A stretch of DNA of 64,000 nt from Ichthyophis bannanicus (GCA_033557465.1 CM066037.1:516886686-516950685); one strand, 5' to 3'; positions 30,046-41,342 are shown, counted from the stretch's first letter. A program made the numbers and translations. The notes: generated by a model not told the origin, from the sequence alone.

Positions 30046-30220
30046 ATGCTTGTTCTTGCCGTGTTCCCAGGACGGTGGACAAGATACAGCCCCGCCCGGG
30101 ACCTGTTTTGTATTTGAAAACCAAAAAATTGTCAACGTTGGTTTGTCGTTTGTTGTTTGTATCCTGCAATACTTAATAAATAGAGCTTTGAAAAAAAAAA
30201 AAACACACATATACACCAGA

Positions 30221-33200
30221 TCGTTTTTCGGATCTCCCCCCCCCCCCCATTCATTCAATAAAACTCCAGCTGGTGTGATAGCTCCCACCCAGCCCACCAT
30301 CTCCCGTGTAAGGTCCAACATCCACTGCCACATTTGCTGTAGCACTGGGCAGCTCCACCACATGTGCATATACTCCCCCCCTCTCTCCACATCCCCTCCA
30401 ACACATCGAGTCTTTATATCTCCCCATCTTATACAATTGCACTGGGGTTATATACATTCGAAACAGCATCTTGCAACAATGTTCTTGAATTGCTGCCGAG
30501 ACCACAGGTATTTGTACCCCTTCATATATTTTTTCCCATCTGAGAATCCCATTGATCCCCCCCACCTCCACCCCCAAGTCCACATATGCATTTCTTGGTC
30601 CATGACTCCTCTCAGTGCTTTGTAGAGCCTAGAAATTACACCTCTTGATAGATCTCCCAACCTAAACATCTTCTCAAATTGTCTCTGCTGCTCAATCTTT
30701 TATTTGTTTTCCCCCCCCCAGAAAGTATGCCAATTGAAAACCATAGCAATCACTCTTCTCTCTCGCAGAAGCTCCTCAAAACGACCTTAAATATCCCTCC
30801 TCAGATAATACCTGTCCCATACACTGTAACCCTCTCATGCCATTTTTGAAATATCCCAGAACTTTCTCCCACCAAAAACCCCTCACATTGTGTGATCCAC
30901 TGTGCTCTAATATTTCCTCCCGCATGTGTTAGCACCTTATGTTTCCTGTCCCAGGCTCGAAGTGTACTTGTCATGTAGGGGGTTCTTATCTGACCCTCTT
31001 CCTCTCCCCTCCCTTCTCTTCCACATCAAATCAGTAATGTAGTTTGGCCTTACCATCTCCTGTTCTATTCTACTCCATTGAGGCTTATCCTTCTCCAACC
31101 TCCATCCCATTAATGCTCTCAACTGTGCTGCCTCATAATACCTTGCAATCTCAGGGACCGCCAGACCTCCTTCCTTTTTCTCTCTATACATTATTTTCTT
31201 TTGCACCCCAGGGGGCCTGCGTCTCCAAATAAAGGAGAAGATTCTTCTCTGCACCAGATTTAACATTGCAGTGGGAATCTCTATAGGCAAAGTCAAACAG
31301 AAAAAGTAGTCTGGGTAATATATTCAATCTTCACTATGGCAATCCTTCCCATCCAAAGAAAAAATGGGTTATCCCATCTTACTAAATCCGTTAGCACTTT
31401 TTAAAGTTGGCTCGTAATTCAACTTGTATAGCTCAGACCCCTCTGCACTAATCTGGATCCCTAGGTATCTCACACTTTTATTAGCCCACTTAAACAGGAA
31501 TGTGTTTTGCACCATACCCTCTTCCTGCGAGTCCAACCTTAGTTGTAGCACTTCTGTTTTCCCCATACTGTATTCATTTTATATCCTGATACTGCACTAT
31601 ATTTCATAATCTCCTGTACTAGCACCAATATGGACTCCTTCAGTTGTCCTAATGTATACATCACATCATCCGCAAATAGTGAGATTTTATACTCCTCCTC
31701 ACCTACCTTTCTTCAATGTATTTCCTTATTCTGACACTTTCGGCCAGTGGTTCTATCACCATTGCAAACAGCAAAGGAGATATCAAGCACCCCTGCCTTG
31801 TGCCTCTGCCTAGCTTAAATTGCTCTGAATATGCCCCATATATCTGTATACGTGCCTTAGATTATCTGTAAAGAGCCTCTATCCATTTCTGGAAGTTCTC
31901 TCCCAGACCCATCTTCTTCATAACTGCAAACATGAAAGCCCATTCTACTCTGTCAAAGGCTTTCTCCGCATCCACTGCAATCACTGTAAACGCTGTCATA
32001 CTTGCCATATTAAATTCAGCAATTTACATACATCACTTGCTTGTCTACCTGGAATAAACCCTGCATGATCCTCCTTTATCAACCGTGGGATAAATTTATG
32101 CAACCTGGCTGCCAATATTTTAGCTAGTATCTTAGCATCCAGATTTATAAGTGAGATGGGTCTGTATGACTCACACTTCCCATGGTCCTTACCGGGTTTG
32201 GGTATTACTACTACACCAGCTACCTCCATAGAGCTTGTAAGCTTTTCCCCTTTGAGTACTTCATTAAAGACATCTCTCAGTATCGGACTAACATCCTCAC
32301 AACATTTTTTTTTTATAAAACCTGGCTGTAAATCCATCCAATCTTGGCACCTTACCCTCCTTTAAACTCTTTATAGCCTCTACTATTTCTTCTCTAGCCA
32401 TCTCTCTATTCATCCTCGTCCGTTGCTCTAAGTCCAATTGCTTCAATGTGATCTCTGCCAGGTACTGTTCTATATCCACTCCCTTTGTTGTTCCGATTCA
32501 TAAAGGTTACAATAGTATTCCCGAAATACTTTTTATATTTGTTCAGTACCACTAAACCCACCTTCCCTGATCATCTTTTATTCTCAGGATCTGCTGTTGC
32601 ATCTTTTTTTCCCCTAAGCTTTCGTGCAAGATACCTGCCTGGTCTATTCCCCTGTACATAAAATTCATGTTTAAGTTGGTTTAACTTAAAGGCCTCTTCT
32701 ACTTCATTTAATCCTCCAAATTCTTCCCATAATTTTCTAATCCGTTGCAGCCTCTTCCTTCCATCTCTCAGCATATGCCGTGTCTCTTCTGTTCTCAACT
32801 TTGTTAACAACTCATGCTCTGTTCTTTTTCTCGCTTCCGTCTTGCTGCCAGTCACTGCTCCCTCTAAGCTGTGCATGTGTGCGTGCGCGCGCACACACAC
32901 CTCGCTGAGCGAGCGCATACTTTACAACAGAGCGCACAAAAATTTTGGTTCTGATTCTGATAGAAAACACAGATCTCTTAAAATTTAAAAGTTGTTGTGT
33001 ATTTATGGTTTTCACAAGTTCTACAATATTTTCTAGTGCAATCAATGTGGTATACATACTGTATTCTGACATGTAGTCAAATTTTAAAATATAACTCCAA
33101 GTGTCGTAATGTGGTGCACAAAAATTTAACCTTCCTTCAAAAGCTGCACAGCTGATATTTTATGCGCACACAGCCTACAGAAAATTAGAGGGAACATTGC

Positions 33201-34125
33201 TGCCAGTGCTATACATTGCCCCCTCACCACCGCCTTCAGTCTGTCCCATACACTGGCTGGCCTCAATTCACCACCCCCATGGTGATGCATGTAATCCCCT
33301 TATAGCGCTCTGAATACTTTTTTGCCCTTCCACCTCATCTATAAGGGACTAATTCAACCTCCAAAAACGCAGACCTCCTCTTTCTCTTTGTAACCTCAGA
33401 GAAGCCTCCACTGGTGCAGGGTCTGACCAACTTATGGGTCCTATATCCATATGTTTAACCTGTTCTATTAGCCTTCCATCCACTCATATCATGTCCAATC
33501 TACTATAACTTATGTGGGGTGTGAATATTCTCTCTTATTCCCCTGTATGTATCTCCAAACATCTACTGTGCCCAATTTATATAGCAATTTCCCCAACTTC
33601 TTACCCCCTAATACCTTGCTTATTGCCGCCGCCGCCGCCACCCCCCCCCCCCCATATAGTATCTATTCTGGGGTCCAGGGTTGCATTGAAATCCCCTCCT
33701 AATATCACCGGGCTTTGCATATATGGTTCCACCACCTCACAGAGCTTCCCATAGAACCTCCCTTGCTGTGTGTTTGGCGCATATATACTCCCTACTACTA
33801 CGGGCCTCCCTACTGTTTTCCCTTTCCAGAAAATAAACCACCCTCCCGGGTCTCTCTCCACATGCTCTTCTTCCACACTCAACCCTTTTACAAATAAAAT
33901 TCCCACTCCCCCACCCCCCCTCTTTGGCGAATCCCGGTTATGGGTCAGATAAACTTTGTCATATTCTTTACTCAGTCATCTTTCTTGTACTTTTCTTTTT
34001 TTTTTTTTTAAGTGCGTTTCTTGTATAAGCACAACATCCGCTCTTATTCTGCTGCTCTTTTAGTAGGGCCTGCCTCTTATACCAGGATTTGAGGCCTTTC
34101 ATATTTATGGTTACAATCAAGCTGC
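30221..34125 (-). pseudogene. L1-C ORF2 main part (endonuclease, RT, C-terminal domain)
   Basis: Right to left: endonuclease start INMKGLKSWYKRQALLKEQQ (34,110), a QETH-equivalent (about 34,030), GRPVVVGSIYAPN and VILGGDFNATLDPRIDTI (33,906-33,640; a C-run at 33,643-33,655 sits at the break). The linker (32,918-32,571) is interrupted by the hAT-like element. RT blocks are VVVIPKPGKDHGKCESYRPI, KILAKILAARL and DHAGFIPGRQASDV (32,260-32,020). The C-terminal part is LNLVQRRIFSFIWRRRPPGV (31,250) and a knuckle MHMWWSCPVLQQMWQW at 30,370-30,320. Multiple stops and frameshifts. An L1 lineage distinct from L1-A and L1-B by wording. Confidence 0.85.
32853..33199. mobile_element. hAT-like non-autonomous DNA transposon in L1-C
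   Basis: The left end cactgctccctctaa and the right end, in reverse, caatgttccctctaa form terminal inverted repeats. Perfect 8-bp duplications ctgccagt flank it (32,845-32,852 and 33,200-33,207), the size hAT transposases make. At 347 bp with no ORF it is a MITE mobilised in trans. The interior starts with alternating GT/GC (gtgtgcgtgcgcgcgcacac) and has gctgagcgagc. It splits the linker of L1-C ORF2, so it is younger than L1-C. Confidence 0.88.
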
Positions 34126-34137
34126 TTTTGCTTACTA

Positions 34138-36436
34138 CCCATATTTATTTATTTATTTATTTAAAAGGATTTCTATACCGCCTTCTCCTTTAATCAAGGC
34201 GGTCTCCACAGCAAACAATCATGACTGATTTATGTGTGTTCATGGTAGTGTTTTGTAGATTCCATTTGAGCTATTTACATAGTGCGCTATTATACATTCA
34301 TATGTACATAGGGCAGGGGTGGTTTTGCATGGTGAGTAGTTCATGTGATGTCCCCGTAGTGCTCAATAAATAGTGTAGTCTTCAGCTGCTTCCGAAAGTC
34401 TTTGATGTCTGTTAGTCAAAGTTTGTCTGGGAGGTTGTTCCAAATTGTTGGTGCAGCCAGGGAAAGGGCTCGTTCTGCGGTGTCTTTGCGGACCCTGGTG
34501 AGATCTTCTGATGTGTTGACGCGGTTGGCGGTACCCTTCCTCCTTGGTCATATGCTTCTGTCCAGGTGTATGAGTGTTTGTAAGCTGTGGGCTGATGACT
34601 GTTTGATTTTGAATATGTTTATGATTGTCTTGTATTTGATGCGTGATCTGATTGGGAGCCAGTGTAGGTCTTTCAGGACTGGTGTGATGTGTTCTTGTCT
34701 TGCTGTGCCAGATAGTAAGTGTGCTGCTGTATTTTGTGCCAGTTGCAGCGGTCTGAGTATTTGTTTTGGGAGACCAAGGTAAATTGGGTTGCAGAAATCT
34801 AGCAGTGGGGTTATTAGGGCCTGGCAGACTGTGCGGAAGTGTTCTGGGGCGAGGAGGGGTTTGAGTTGTCGGATTAGTTTCATTCTGTGGTATGCGCTTT
34901 TGGTGGTTCTGCTTATGCGAGATTGTAGATTCAGTTTGTTGTCCAAAGTCACACCAAGGTATTTTACTTCCGGTTTTATTGGTATGGTTGTGTCCTTTAT
35001 CTTGATGTCGGGTGGGGGGACAAAGTCGGTGTTTCGGGTGATTAGTGCCTCGGTCTTGCTGTAGTTTACGGTCATGTTGTCTTGAAACCAGCTGGTCATG
35101 TGTATGAGGCATCTTGCTATCTTGGAGTAGTCTGGGTTGTCAACTGATAGGTGTGTATATCATGTCGTCAACGGCATATATTGTGTACTGTATGTTGTGC
35201 TCATTCATGATGTCGCATATTGGCTAGATGTAGATGTTAAATAACAGTGCTGATAAGGCAGATCCTTGTGGTACTCCTTGCAGTACTTTTATGGGTCGTG
35301 ATGTGTTGGGTCCGATCTTGACTTGTATCTGTCTGTTAGGTATGATTGGAACCATTTCAGCATGGCTCCTTGTAGTCCAATGTTCTGTAGTCTTTCCAGT
35401 AGAGTTCTATGATCCACTGTGTCAAATGCTGATGAGATGTCGAATATCATTAGTATTCCGTTCTTGCGGTTGTCTGTGTGGCAGAGTATGTTGTTGAAGA
35501 GGTATAAACAGGAGTGTTTCAACCCCGTGGTTGGGGCAGAAACCGTGTTGGTTGATGTCCAGAGGGGAGTGGTTGTCAATATGGTCTTGTAGTTGATGCT
35601 GTACCGCCTTCTCCATTATTTTTGCCAGTAGTGGTATGCTTGAGATTAGCCTGTATGTTGCTGGATTGTTCTTATCGAGTGTTGATTTCTTCAGGATAGG
35701 TCTTATTGTGGCGAGCTTTAGTTGGTTTGGCATGCTTCCTTGGGTCAGAAAGCTGTGCACCATCTTGTGTATGGTGTGGATGAAGTGTGATTTAGTGGCT
35801 TTGATCCATGTCACTGGGCATGGGTCTGTTGGAGCCGTGCTTGCATTGAGTGTGGTGATGATGTGAGAGCTGCTCGGTGGAAGGGGTGCTGAAGGTGTCC
35901 CATGTTTTTGTGGGAGTGGTTAGCTTAGTAGGTGTGTGACTTTGGTTGTAAGGCTGAGGGGAATTTTTCTTGGATGTGGTCTGCAAATGTTTGTGGGTCT
36001 ATTTGGACTTCGCTTTCTGCTTTCTGTTCCATGGTGAGGGTTTTTACAATTTCAAAGAGCTCTCTAGGTTTGTTTTTGGATGTGAGTATAATGTTTGTGT
36101 GGTATTCACTCTTTGCTTGTTTGATGAAATTGCTATATTGTTTTTGCTTTGTTAGCTATAGTTCCCGTGTATTGTTTGACTTGTTGTGTCTCCATCGCCG
36201 TTCTAACTTTCTGAGTTCCCTCTTTTCGCTCCGTATGCTTTGAGTATCATGGCTTGTGATGTAATTTGTTGCGGCGGGTTTTCTTGTGTCTGTGTTTGGT
36301 GGCTTTGGCGGCGGCGTCATTTATGATGTTGTTCCAGTTTTTGATTTGAGCTTCTGGATCCTCTGCTTCTGAATTCAGGTGCAGTATAGTGTCCTGAAGG
36401 AATTGATCCCTGTCGAAGCTCTTGAATCTTCTTTGC
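34138..36436 (-). mobile_element. L2-B: L2-clade LINE (antisense), same orientation as L1-C
   Basis: The 3' tail is at left: in reverse gaccgccttgattaaaggag, aaggcggtatagaaatcc, then AAAT units at 34,138-34,162. RT segments: IRPILKKSTLDKNNPATYRL (35,720), LMIFDISSAFDTVDHRTLLE (35,460), KWFQSYLTDR (35,350), an unresolved YADD region about 35,180 (VDD-like), YSKTEALITRN and EVKYLGVTLDNKLNLQSRI (35,070-34,930), LQLAQNTAAHLLSG then HITPVLKDLHWLPIRSRIKY (34,735-34,640). Broken in several places. Sits between ORF2 and ORF1 of L1-C. Confidence 0.85.
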
Positions 36437-38085
36437 GTGAAGAGTAGCAAATCACCTGGGCCGGATGGTATACATCCAAGTGTGTTGAAAGAACTGAAAT
36501 ACGAGATTGCAGACCTGCTATTAGTAATCTGTGAACTATCATTAAAATCATCTCTAATACCTGAAGATTGGAGGATCGCCAATGTAACACCAATTTTTAA
36601 AAAGGGTTCCAGAGGTGATCCGGGAAACTACAGACCGGTCCAGCCTGACATAAGTACTGGGAAAAATGGTATAAACCATCATAAAGAATAAAATTACTCA
36701 GCATGTAGATAGTCATGACCTAATGGGAGACAGCCAACATGGCTTTAGACAAGGAAGATCTTGTCTTACTAATCTATTATGTTTTTTTGAAGAATTGAAT
36801 AAATCAGGTGGATAAAGGTGAGTCGGTTGATATTGTGTATCTGGACTTTCAGAAAGCCTTTGACAAGGTCCCTCATGAGAGACTTTTGGCAAAACTAAAG
36901 AGTCATGGGATAGGAGGCAGTGTACTATTGTGGATCAGGAACTGGTTAAAAGATAGAAAGCAGAGGGTAGGGCTAAATGGCCAATTTTCCCAATGGAGAA
37001 AGGTGAATAGTGGTGTACCCCAAGGACCTGTGCTGGGTCCGCTGCTTTTTGACATATTCATAAATGACCTGGAAAGTGGAACAACGAGTGAGGTTATCAA
37101 ATTTGCAGATGACACAAAACTATTTAAAGTTGTTAAAACCCAAGAGGATTGTGGAAAATTGCAAGAGGATCTTGATAAAGTGGAAGACTGGGCATCAAAA
37201 TGGCAGATGAAATTTAATGTGGACAAGTGCAAGGTTATGCACCTAGGGAAGAACAACCCAAACTATGGTTACACGATGCAAGGTTCCACATTAGGAACCA
37301 CCACCCAGGAAAGAAATTTAGGCGTCATTGTGGATACCATGTTAAAACCCTCGGCCCAGTGTGCAGCAGCGGCCAAGAGAGCAAATAGAATGCTAGGTAT
37401 GATAAGGAAAGGAATGGAAAATAAAACAAAAGATATTATAATGCCTCTATATCGTTCCATGGTGAGACCGCACCTTGAATATTGTGTGCAATTCTGGTCG
37501 CCGTATCTTAAAAAGGATATAGCAATTTTAGAAAAGGTTCAGAGAAGAGCCACCAAAATGGTAAAGGGGATGGAAGGATACTCCTATGAAGAAAGGCTAA
37601 AAAGGTTAGGGCTCTTTAACCTGGAAAAGAGACGGCTGAGGGGAGATATGATAGAAGTCTATAAATTAATGAACGGAGTGGAACGGGTAAACGTAGATCG
37701 ATTGTTTACCTTATCAGAATATAGAAAGACTAGGGGACATGCAATGAAGCTACAGGGTAAACTATTTAAGACTAAGAAAATATTTCTTCACTCAACGTGT
37801 AATCAAACTCTGGAATTTGTTACCGGAGGATATAGTAAAGGCTGTTAGTGTAGCTGGGTTTAAAAAAGGTTTGGACAAGTTCCTGGAGGAAAGGTCCATA
37901 AACCATTATTAAGAAGGGACCCAGGATATCAATGCTTGAACCAATACAAGCATTGTGGAACCTGTGTCCCTTGGGGAAACTGCTAGGTACATATGATCTA
38001 GATTGGCCACTGTTGGAAACAGAATACTGGGCTTGATGGACCTTGGTCTGACCCAGTATGGCATATCTTATGTTCTTATGGTTGG
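36437..38085 (+). mobile_element. CR1-H: 5'-truncated sense CR1 next to L2-B
   Basis: Starts in the RT at SSKSPGPDGIHPSVLKEL (36,445) and ends with the group's 3' terminus gtctgacccagtatggcata and ttatgttcttatg at 38,085. It adjoins the upstream end of L2-B. Either it inserted into L2-B or into the same L1-C site; I could not find the L2-B remainder to its right with certainty. The frame is much better kept than in most CR1s here. Confidence 0.88.
36808..37848 (+). pseudogene. CR1-H reverse transcriptase, long open segment
   Basis: A 346-codon frame covering the polymerase from VYLDFQKAFDKVPHERLLAK through [34 protein letters not shown] (FADD catalytic pair intact), [48 protein letters not shown] and [18 protein letters not shown]. 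The start is not native: a frameshift at about 36,800 separates it from the upstream RT part (36,445-36,700). The last residues ([19 protein letters not shown]) run out of frame, where the native end would be IKLWN-L-type as in CR1-G. Good preservation suggests a recent copy. Confidence 0.85.
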
Positions 38086-38490
38086 GTTGTCCGGGTTCTC
38101 GTCTTGTTTTCGTCCTTGTGTCACCACATTTATTTTAATAAGGTGAAATTGTTGTACTTGAAATAGTTGTACCTCCTCTTCTTACATACCCAGGATCCAG
38201 GTGCCCCACCTCTTCCCACCCCTCCCTCACCCTCTTAGTTCCCTCCCTTCTGACCTCCCCCCGATCCTTCTTACTACCATTTAGTAGCTGCCACTTTCTC
38301 AGTGGCATCAGTTTCCCCCTCCCACTCATGATACATAGCTCACATCATATTCTCTTCTTATCTTAATCTCCCCCATTCTTATCCATCATTTTACCTTACC
38401 CCCATCTTCCCCTTCATATCATACACTCAGTCCATCTTTGCGGCTTCTTTATCCTTGCTATTGTCTTCCGTTCTTTTTTCGTTTCTCTCA
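38086..38490 (-). other. L1-C ORF1-ORF2 spacer (pyrimidine-rich on plus)
   Basis: C/T-rich on the plus strand (cccacctcttcccacccctc, 38,200 onward), thus G/A-rich in L1-C sense, like the spacers of L1-A and L1-B. The first 100 bp (gttgggttgtccgggttctc) may instead belong to L2-B. Confidence 0.45.
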
Positions 38491-38499
38491 CCTCTGCTT

Positions 38500-39500
38500 A
38501 TTTACTCAGTCCCATGTCCTCTCTCTTTTGGCATTACATGTTTACTTTTCCTCTCTTTACTCTCCACTTTCTGACATCTTGTTGCCTGTCCATTCACTGG
38601 TTTGCTCATTTCTCCCACCTCTGGTAAACGTATTACTCCTGCTTCCTTCATCTCTGCCACTAACTGAGTTGCTGTTAACGCCCGCCTTGTGATGCCATGG
38701 CTGGTAAACACAATTCCTGCTTGGAACCACCATTTGTATTTAATATTCTCTTCCCTCAGCCTCATTGTAAATCCTCTCCATTCTCTTCTGCGTTGTAGCG
38801 TGGCTGCAGCCAAGTCCACAAAATTTGCCACCTTGTTTCCTTTCCACTCAAGGGGACCTGCTCCCCTCACCTTATTATTTTTTCTTTAGTTTTAAAGTCC
38901 TGGAGGCATATAATATCTTTTGGTGGCTCCCCTCTCCTTGGGCCAAGCATACGATGCGCACTGTCTATTTTCACTTCCTGTGCTTTTCCTCTGTCCTCGT
39001 GGTCCTCCAGCACCACCATACATATATCTCGTGCCATCTGCTCACAGTATCTGTATTCTTCACTTTCTGGCTACCCACTTTATTCTTAAATTTTGCCTTC
39101 TCGCCCAGTTTTCCAAGTCTTCAAGCTTCAACTCAATCTTCGCAGCTCCCAAGCTGTTCACTGCTTTACTTATTGCACTCATACTGCTTCGCACCTCCTC
39201 TACTTGCCCTTCCGCCTCCTCCACTCTCTTCCCCAGCTCCTGCACATCAGCGCGGAACTCCATTATGGCTGCCTCCATATCCGTTCTTAATCCCGCCATT
39301 TCTGATCGCAGCTCACCGAACCAGGACCGCAGTCCTTCTTTGGAAATTAGTACCACTGTGCTTTTACTCTGCACCTCTTCCAAGGTACCCAGCTGCTCTT
39401 CAGACTAGACCTCCATATTCGCCTCGCCTCCCACATTTTCTCCTTTCTGCTCACCTTGTTCCGCTGCGAACATGTACTCTTATGTCTGCCATTTTTTTCC
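38500..39500 (-). pseudogene. L1-C ORF1 remnant
   Basis: The minus frame at 39,060-39,383 shows a coiled coil (ELGKRVEEAEGQVEEVRSSM) ending in LEDLENWARRQNLRIKWV, the RRM entry motif of L1 ORF1 proteins (LDDLENRSRRNNL in L1-A). The C-terminal domain follows in another frame at 38,502-38,870 (VANFVDLAAATLQRRREWRG, ITRRALTATQLVAEMKEAGV). The 'ARRQNLRIKG' wording marks a different L1 lineage from L1-A and B. Frameshifts lie near 39,060 and 38,880. Confidence 0.82.
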
Positions 39501-39659
39501 TTGCCGTTGTCATTCCACCAGCTTCTGTGCCCTCTAACCAATACAATCCTCTCTGGGGTAATTGGTTCACTTTTGTAGGGGAGGCTAGTTACTTTTGTGG
39601 GGATGAACAGCGGAGCTCTTTTTCAGCCATCCATACGGTTCGGCGACGTCACCGGAAGC

Positions 39660-41310
39660 CATTATTCCTATTTCTAGGTCATTTTATGAAGACATTAAAA
39701 AGCAGCAGTCCCAGCACAGATCCCAGGGGTACTCCACTATTCACCTTTCTCCACTGAGAAAATTAGCCATTTAGCCTTTTCTGCTATCTCTTAACCAGTT
39801 CCTGATCCTTAATAGTACATTGTCTCCTATCCCATGACCTTTTAAACATCACCAAGAGTCTCTCATGAAGGATCTTGTCAAAGGCTTTCTGAAAATCCTG
39901 ATAGACAAAAGGTGAGCCTGTTGATAGTGCATCTGTTTATTCATACCTTCAAAAAACAAACAAACAAAAAATTTATAACAAATCAGTAAGACAAAAAAAA
40001 AACCACACACTTGGCTAAATCTATGTTGGCTTTCTCCCATTAAACAGACTATCCCCATGTTCAGTTATTTGATTCTTTATAATGGTTTCTACCATTTTGC
40101 CTAGTACTGACATCAGGTTAAACTGTCTGTAGTTTCCAGGATCACCCCGGAGCCCTTTAAAAAAAAGAAAGAAAAAAAACAGAGAAATTGGCGCTACATT
40201 GGCCATTCTCCCGTACTCAGGTACTATAGATGATTTTAATGATAGTACATCTGTAATTTTATATTTCAGTTCTTTCAACATCCTTGGATGTATGCCATCT
40301 GGTCCAGGTGATTTGCTACCCTTCAGTTTATTAAATAGGTTAACACATCTTCCCAGTTTAACATTTCTTATATACCGCCTTTCATGATATCAAGGCGGTT
40401 TACATTGAAGAAACTGAAATTACATTGAACAGGGCATTATAACTTGGAGATAACTATTTTACAAGGAACATGGGCAATGGAGGGTTAAGTGGCTTGCCCA
40501 AGACCACAAGGAGCACCTGTGGAACTAGAAACCCCAGTCCTTCAGGTCCAAGGTTGCTGTCCTCTAGTGGGATTTGAACCCCCGACCTTCCGGCCTGAGG
40601 AATTCTTCTGATAGATCACCTTTAAATACCATTTCAGGCCTGGGCAACTTTCCCTACATCTTCTTCAGTAAAGACCGAAGCAAAAAATCCAGTCTCTCCT
40701 CTATGGCCTTGTCCTGCCTTAGCGCCCCTTTACCCCTCTATCATCTAATGGCCCAACTGACACTTTCACAGATTTTTTGCTATGAATATATTTGAAAATA
40801 CATATTTTTAAATTCTGTATTTTTTTCTTCCACAGCAGTTTTCTTTCAAATTCTCTTTGCCTGCCTAACCTTATCACAGCCTTGCATCTAGCTTGCCAGT
40901 GCTTATATTTCCTGTTTTCATCACAGCTCCTTTTTCGGCTACGATAGCCTCTCTGACCTCACTTTTAAACCTTGCTGGCAATTTTTTGGCCTTCCTTTCA
41001 CTTTTCTTAAAATCTGGAATACATCTGGTCTGTGCTTCCAAGATAGTATTTTTAAATAAAGCCCATGCGTGATGTAAACTTTTAACCTTTGCAGCTGCTC
41101 TTTTTAGGGTTTTTTTCTTTATTTTCCTCATTTTATCAATCTCTCTTGAAAGTTAAAAGGTAGTATGTGGCTTTCCTTGCCATCCTTCCTCCATTTAAAC
41201 AAATGTGATCACGCTATGATCACTACCACCAAGTGGCCCAAAACTCATCTCTTGCACCAGATCCTGTGTTCCACCAAAGACTAGGTCCAAAATAGTTTTC
41301 CCTCTATGCA
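39660..41310 (-). mobile_element. CR1-D right part: RT N-terminal half and upstream linker (antisense)
   Basis: On the minus strand from the right: linker ATVKSLHHAWALFKNTILEA, TRCIPDFKKSERKAKKLPAR and FKSEVREAIVAEKGAVMKTG (41,131-40,890), the pre-RT acidic block, RT start (about 40,310-40,270), LKGLRGDPGNYRQFNLMSVL (40,150) and the VPHERLL-type region (39,870), reaching NDLEIGIM at the L1-C junction. Interrupted by a SINE at 40,358-40,600. It fits directly onto 14,575-15,542. The upstream endonuclease is truncated near 41,310. Confidence 0.85.
40358..40600 (-). mobile_element. SINE copy 1 (antisense), 5'-truncated
   Basis: In reverse it reads ..gtcgggggttcaaatcccac (box B, 40,571-40,583), the core cttgggcaagccacttaacc (40,483-40,502) and the tail gtaaaccgccttgatatcat.. 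gaaaggcggtatataag (40,366-40,405). Box A is missing. It matches 41,540-41,817 over the core almost base for base. It is inserted in CR1-D: the flanks agaagaatt and aaactgggaag are neighbours in CR1 sequence, apart from a small loss. Confidence 0.85.
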
Positions 41311-41313
41311 TAA

Positions 41314-41342
41314 TAAAAAAGATAGATAGATAGATAGATAGA
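41314..41342. repeat. (GATA)n microsatellite
   Basis: About six GATA units after an A-run at the broken edge of CR1-D. Confidence 0.9.

Larger units (their letters stand above)
16062..30206 (+). mobile_element. L1-A: full-length sense L1 LINE, split by DIRS-A and L2-A
   Basis: 5' UTR from 16,062 (gaggtcacgtgatg), ORF1 16,228-17,133, a G-rich 1.1 kb spacer, ORF2 from about 18,229 to 27,807, and 3' UTR in two pieces (27,808-27,895 and 30,046-30,206) ending ttaataaatagagctttg plus A13. Removing DIRS-A (5.78 kb) and L2-A (about 2.15 kb) from the 14.1 kb span leaves about 6.2 kb, full length for L1. It is flanked by a 14-bp duplication inside L1-C ORF2. Confidence 0.9.
16048..30220. repeat. 14-bp target-site duplication around L1-A
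   Basis: acatatacaccaga is at 16,048-16,061, directly before the L1-A 5' end, and at 30,207-30,220, directly after its poly(A). The two outer flanks are the two halves of the L1-C ORF2 reading frame. The coordinates given span both copies. Confidence 0.92.
15543..39659 (-). mobile_element. L1-C: full-length antisense L1 LINE, split by later insertions
   Basis: Right to left on the minus strand: short 5' UTR, ORF1 (about 39,500-38,500), C-rich spacer (G-rich in sense), ORF2 endonuclease (34,120-33,600), RT (32,480-31,300), C-terminal domain (31,296-30,221 and 16,047-15,950) and poly(A), seen as the T-run at 15,543-15,558. It spans 24.1 kb. Subtracting L1-A, the hAT-like element and the L2/CR1 block leaves about 5.6-5.7 kb, the usual length for a complete vertebrate L1. 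A 16-bp duplication flanks it. Confidence 0.85.
15527..39675. repeat. 16-bp target-site duplication around L1-C
   Basis: The 16-mer cattattcctatttct occurs at 15,527/8-15,542/3, followed by the T-run of the antisense L1-C poly(A). It occurs again at 39,660-39,675, just beyond the L1-C 5' end. Outside both copies the flanks are the two halves of one CR1 reading frame. The coordinates given span both copies. Confidence 0.9.

Noticed and set aside
34363..35112. 249-codon His/Thr/Gln-rich minus frame
   Set aside because: Alternative frame of the L2-B RT; the recognisable RT wording lies in the overlapping 34,548-35,099 frame.
38825..39757. 310-codon plus frame rich in Phe, Pro and Leu
   Set aside because: Opposite strand of L1-C ORF1 and its pyrimidine-rich surroundings; runs into CR1 at its end.
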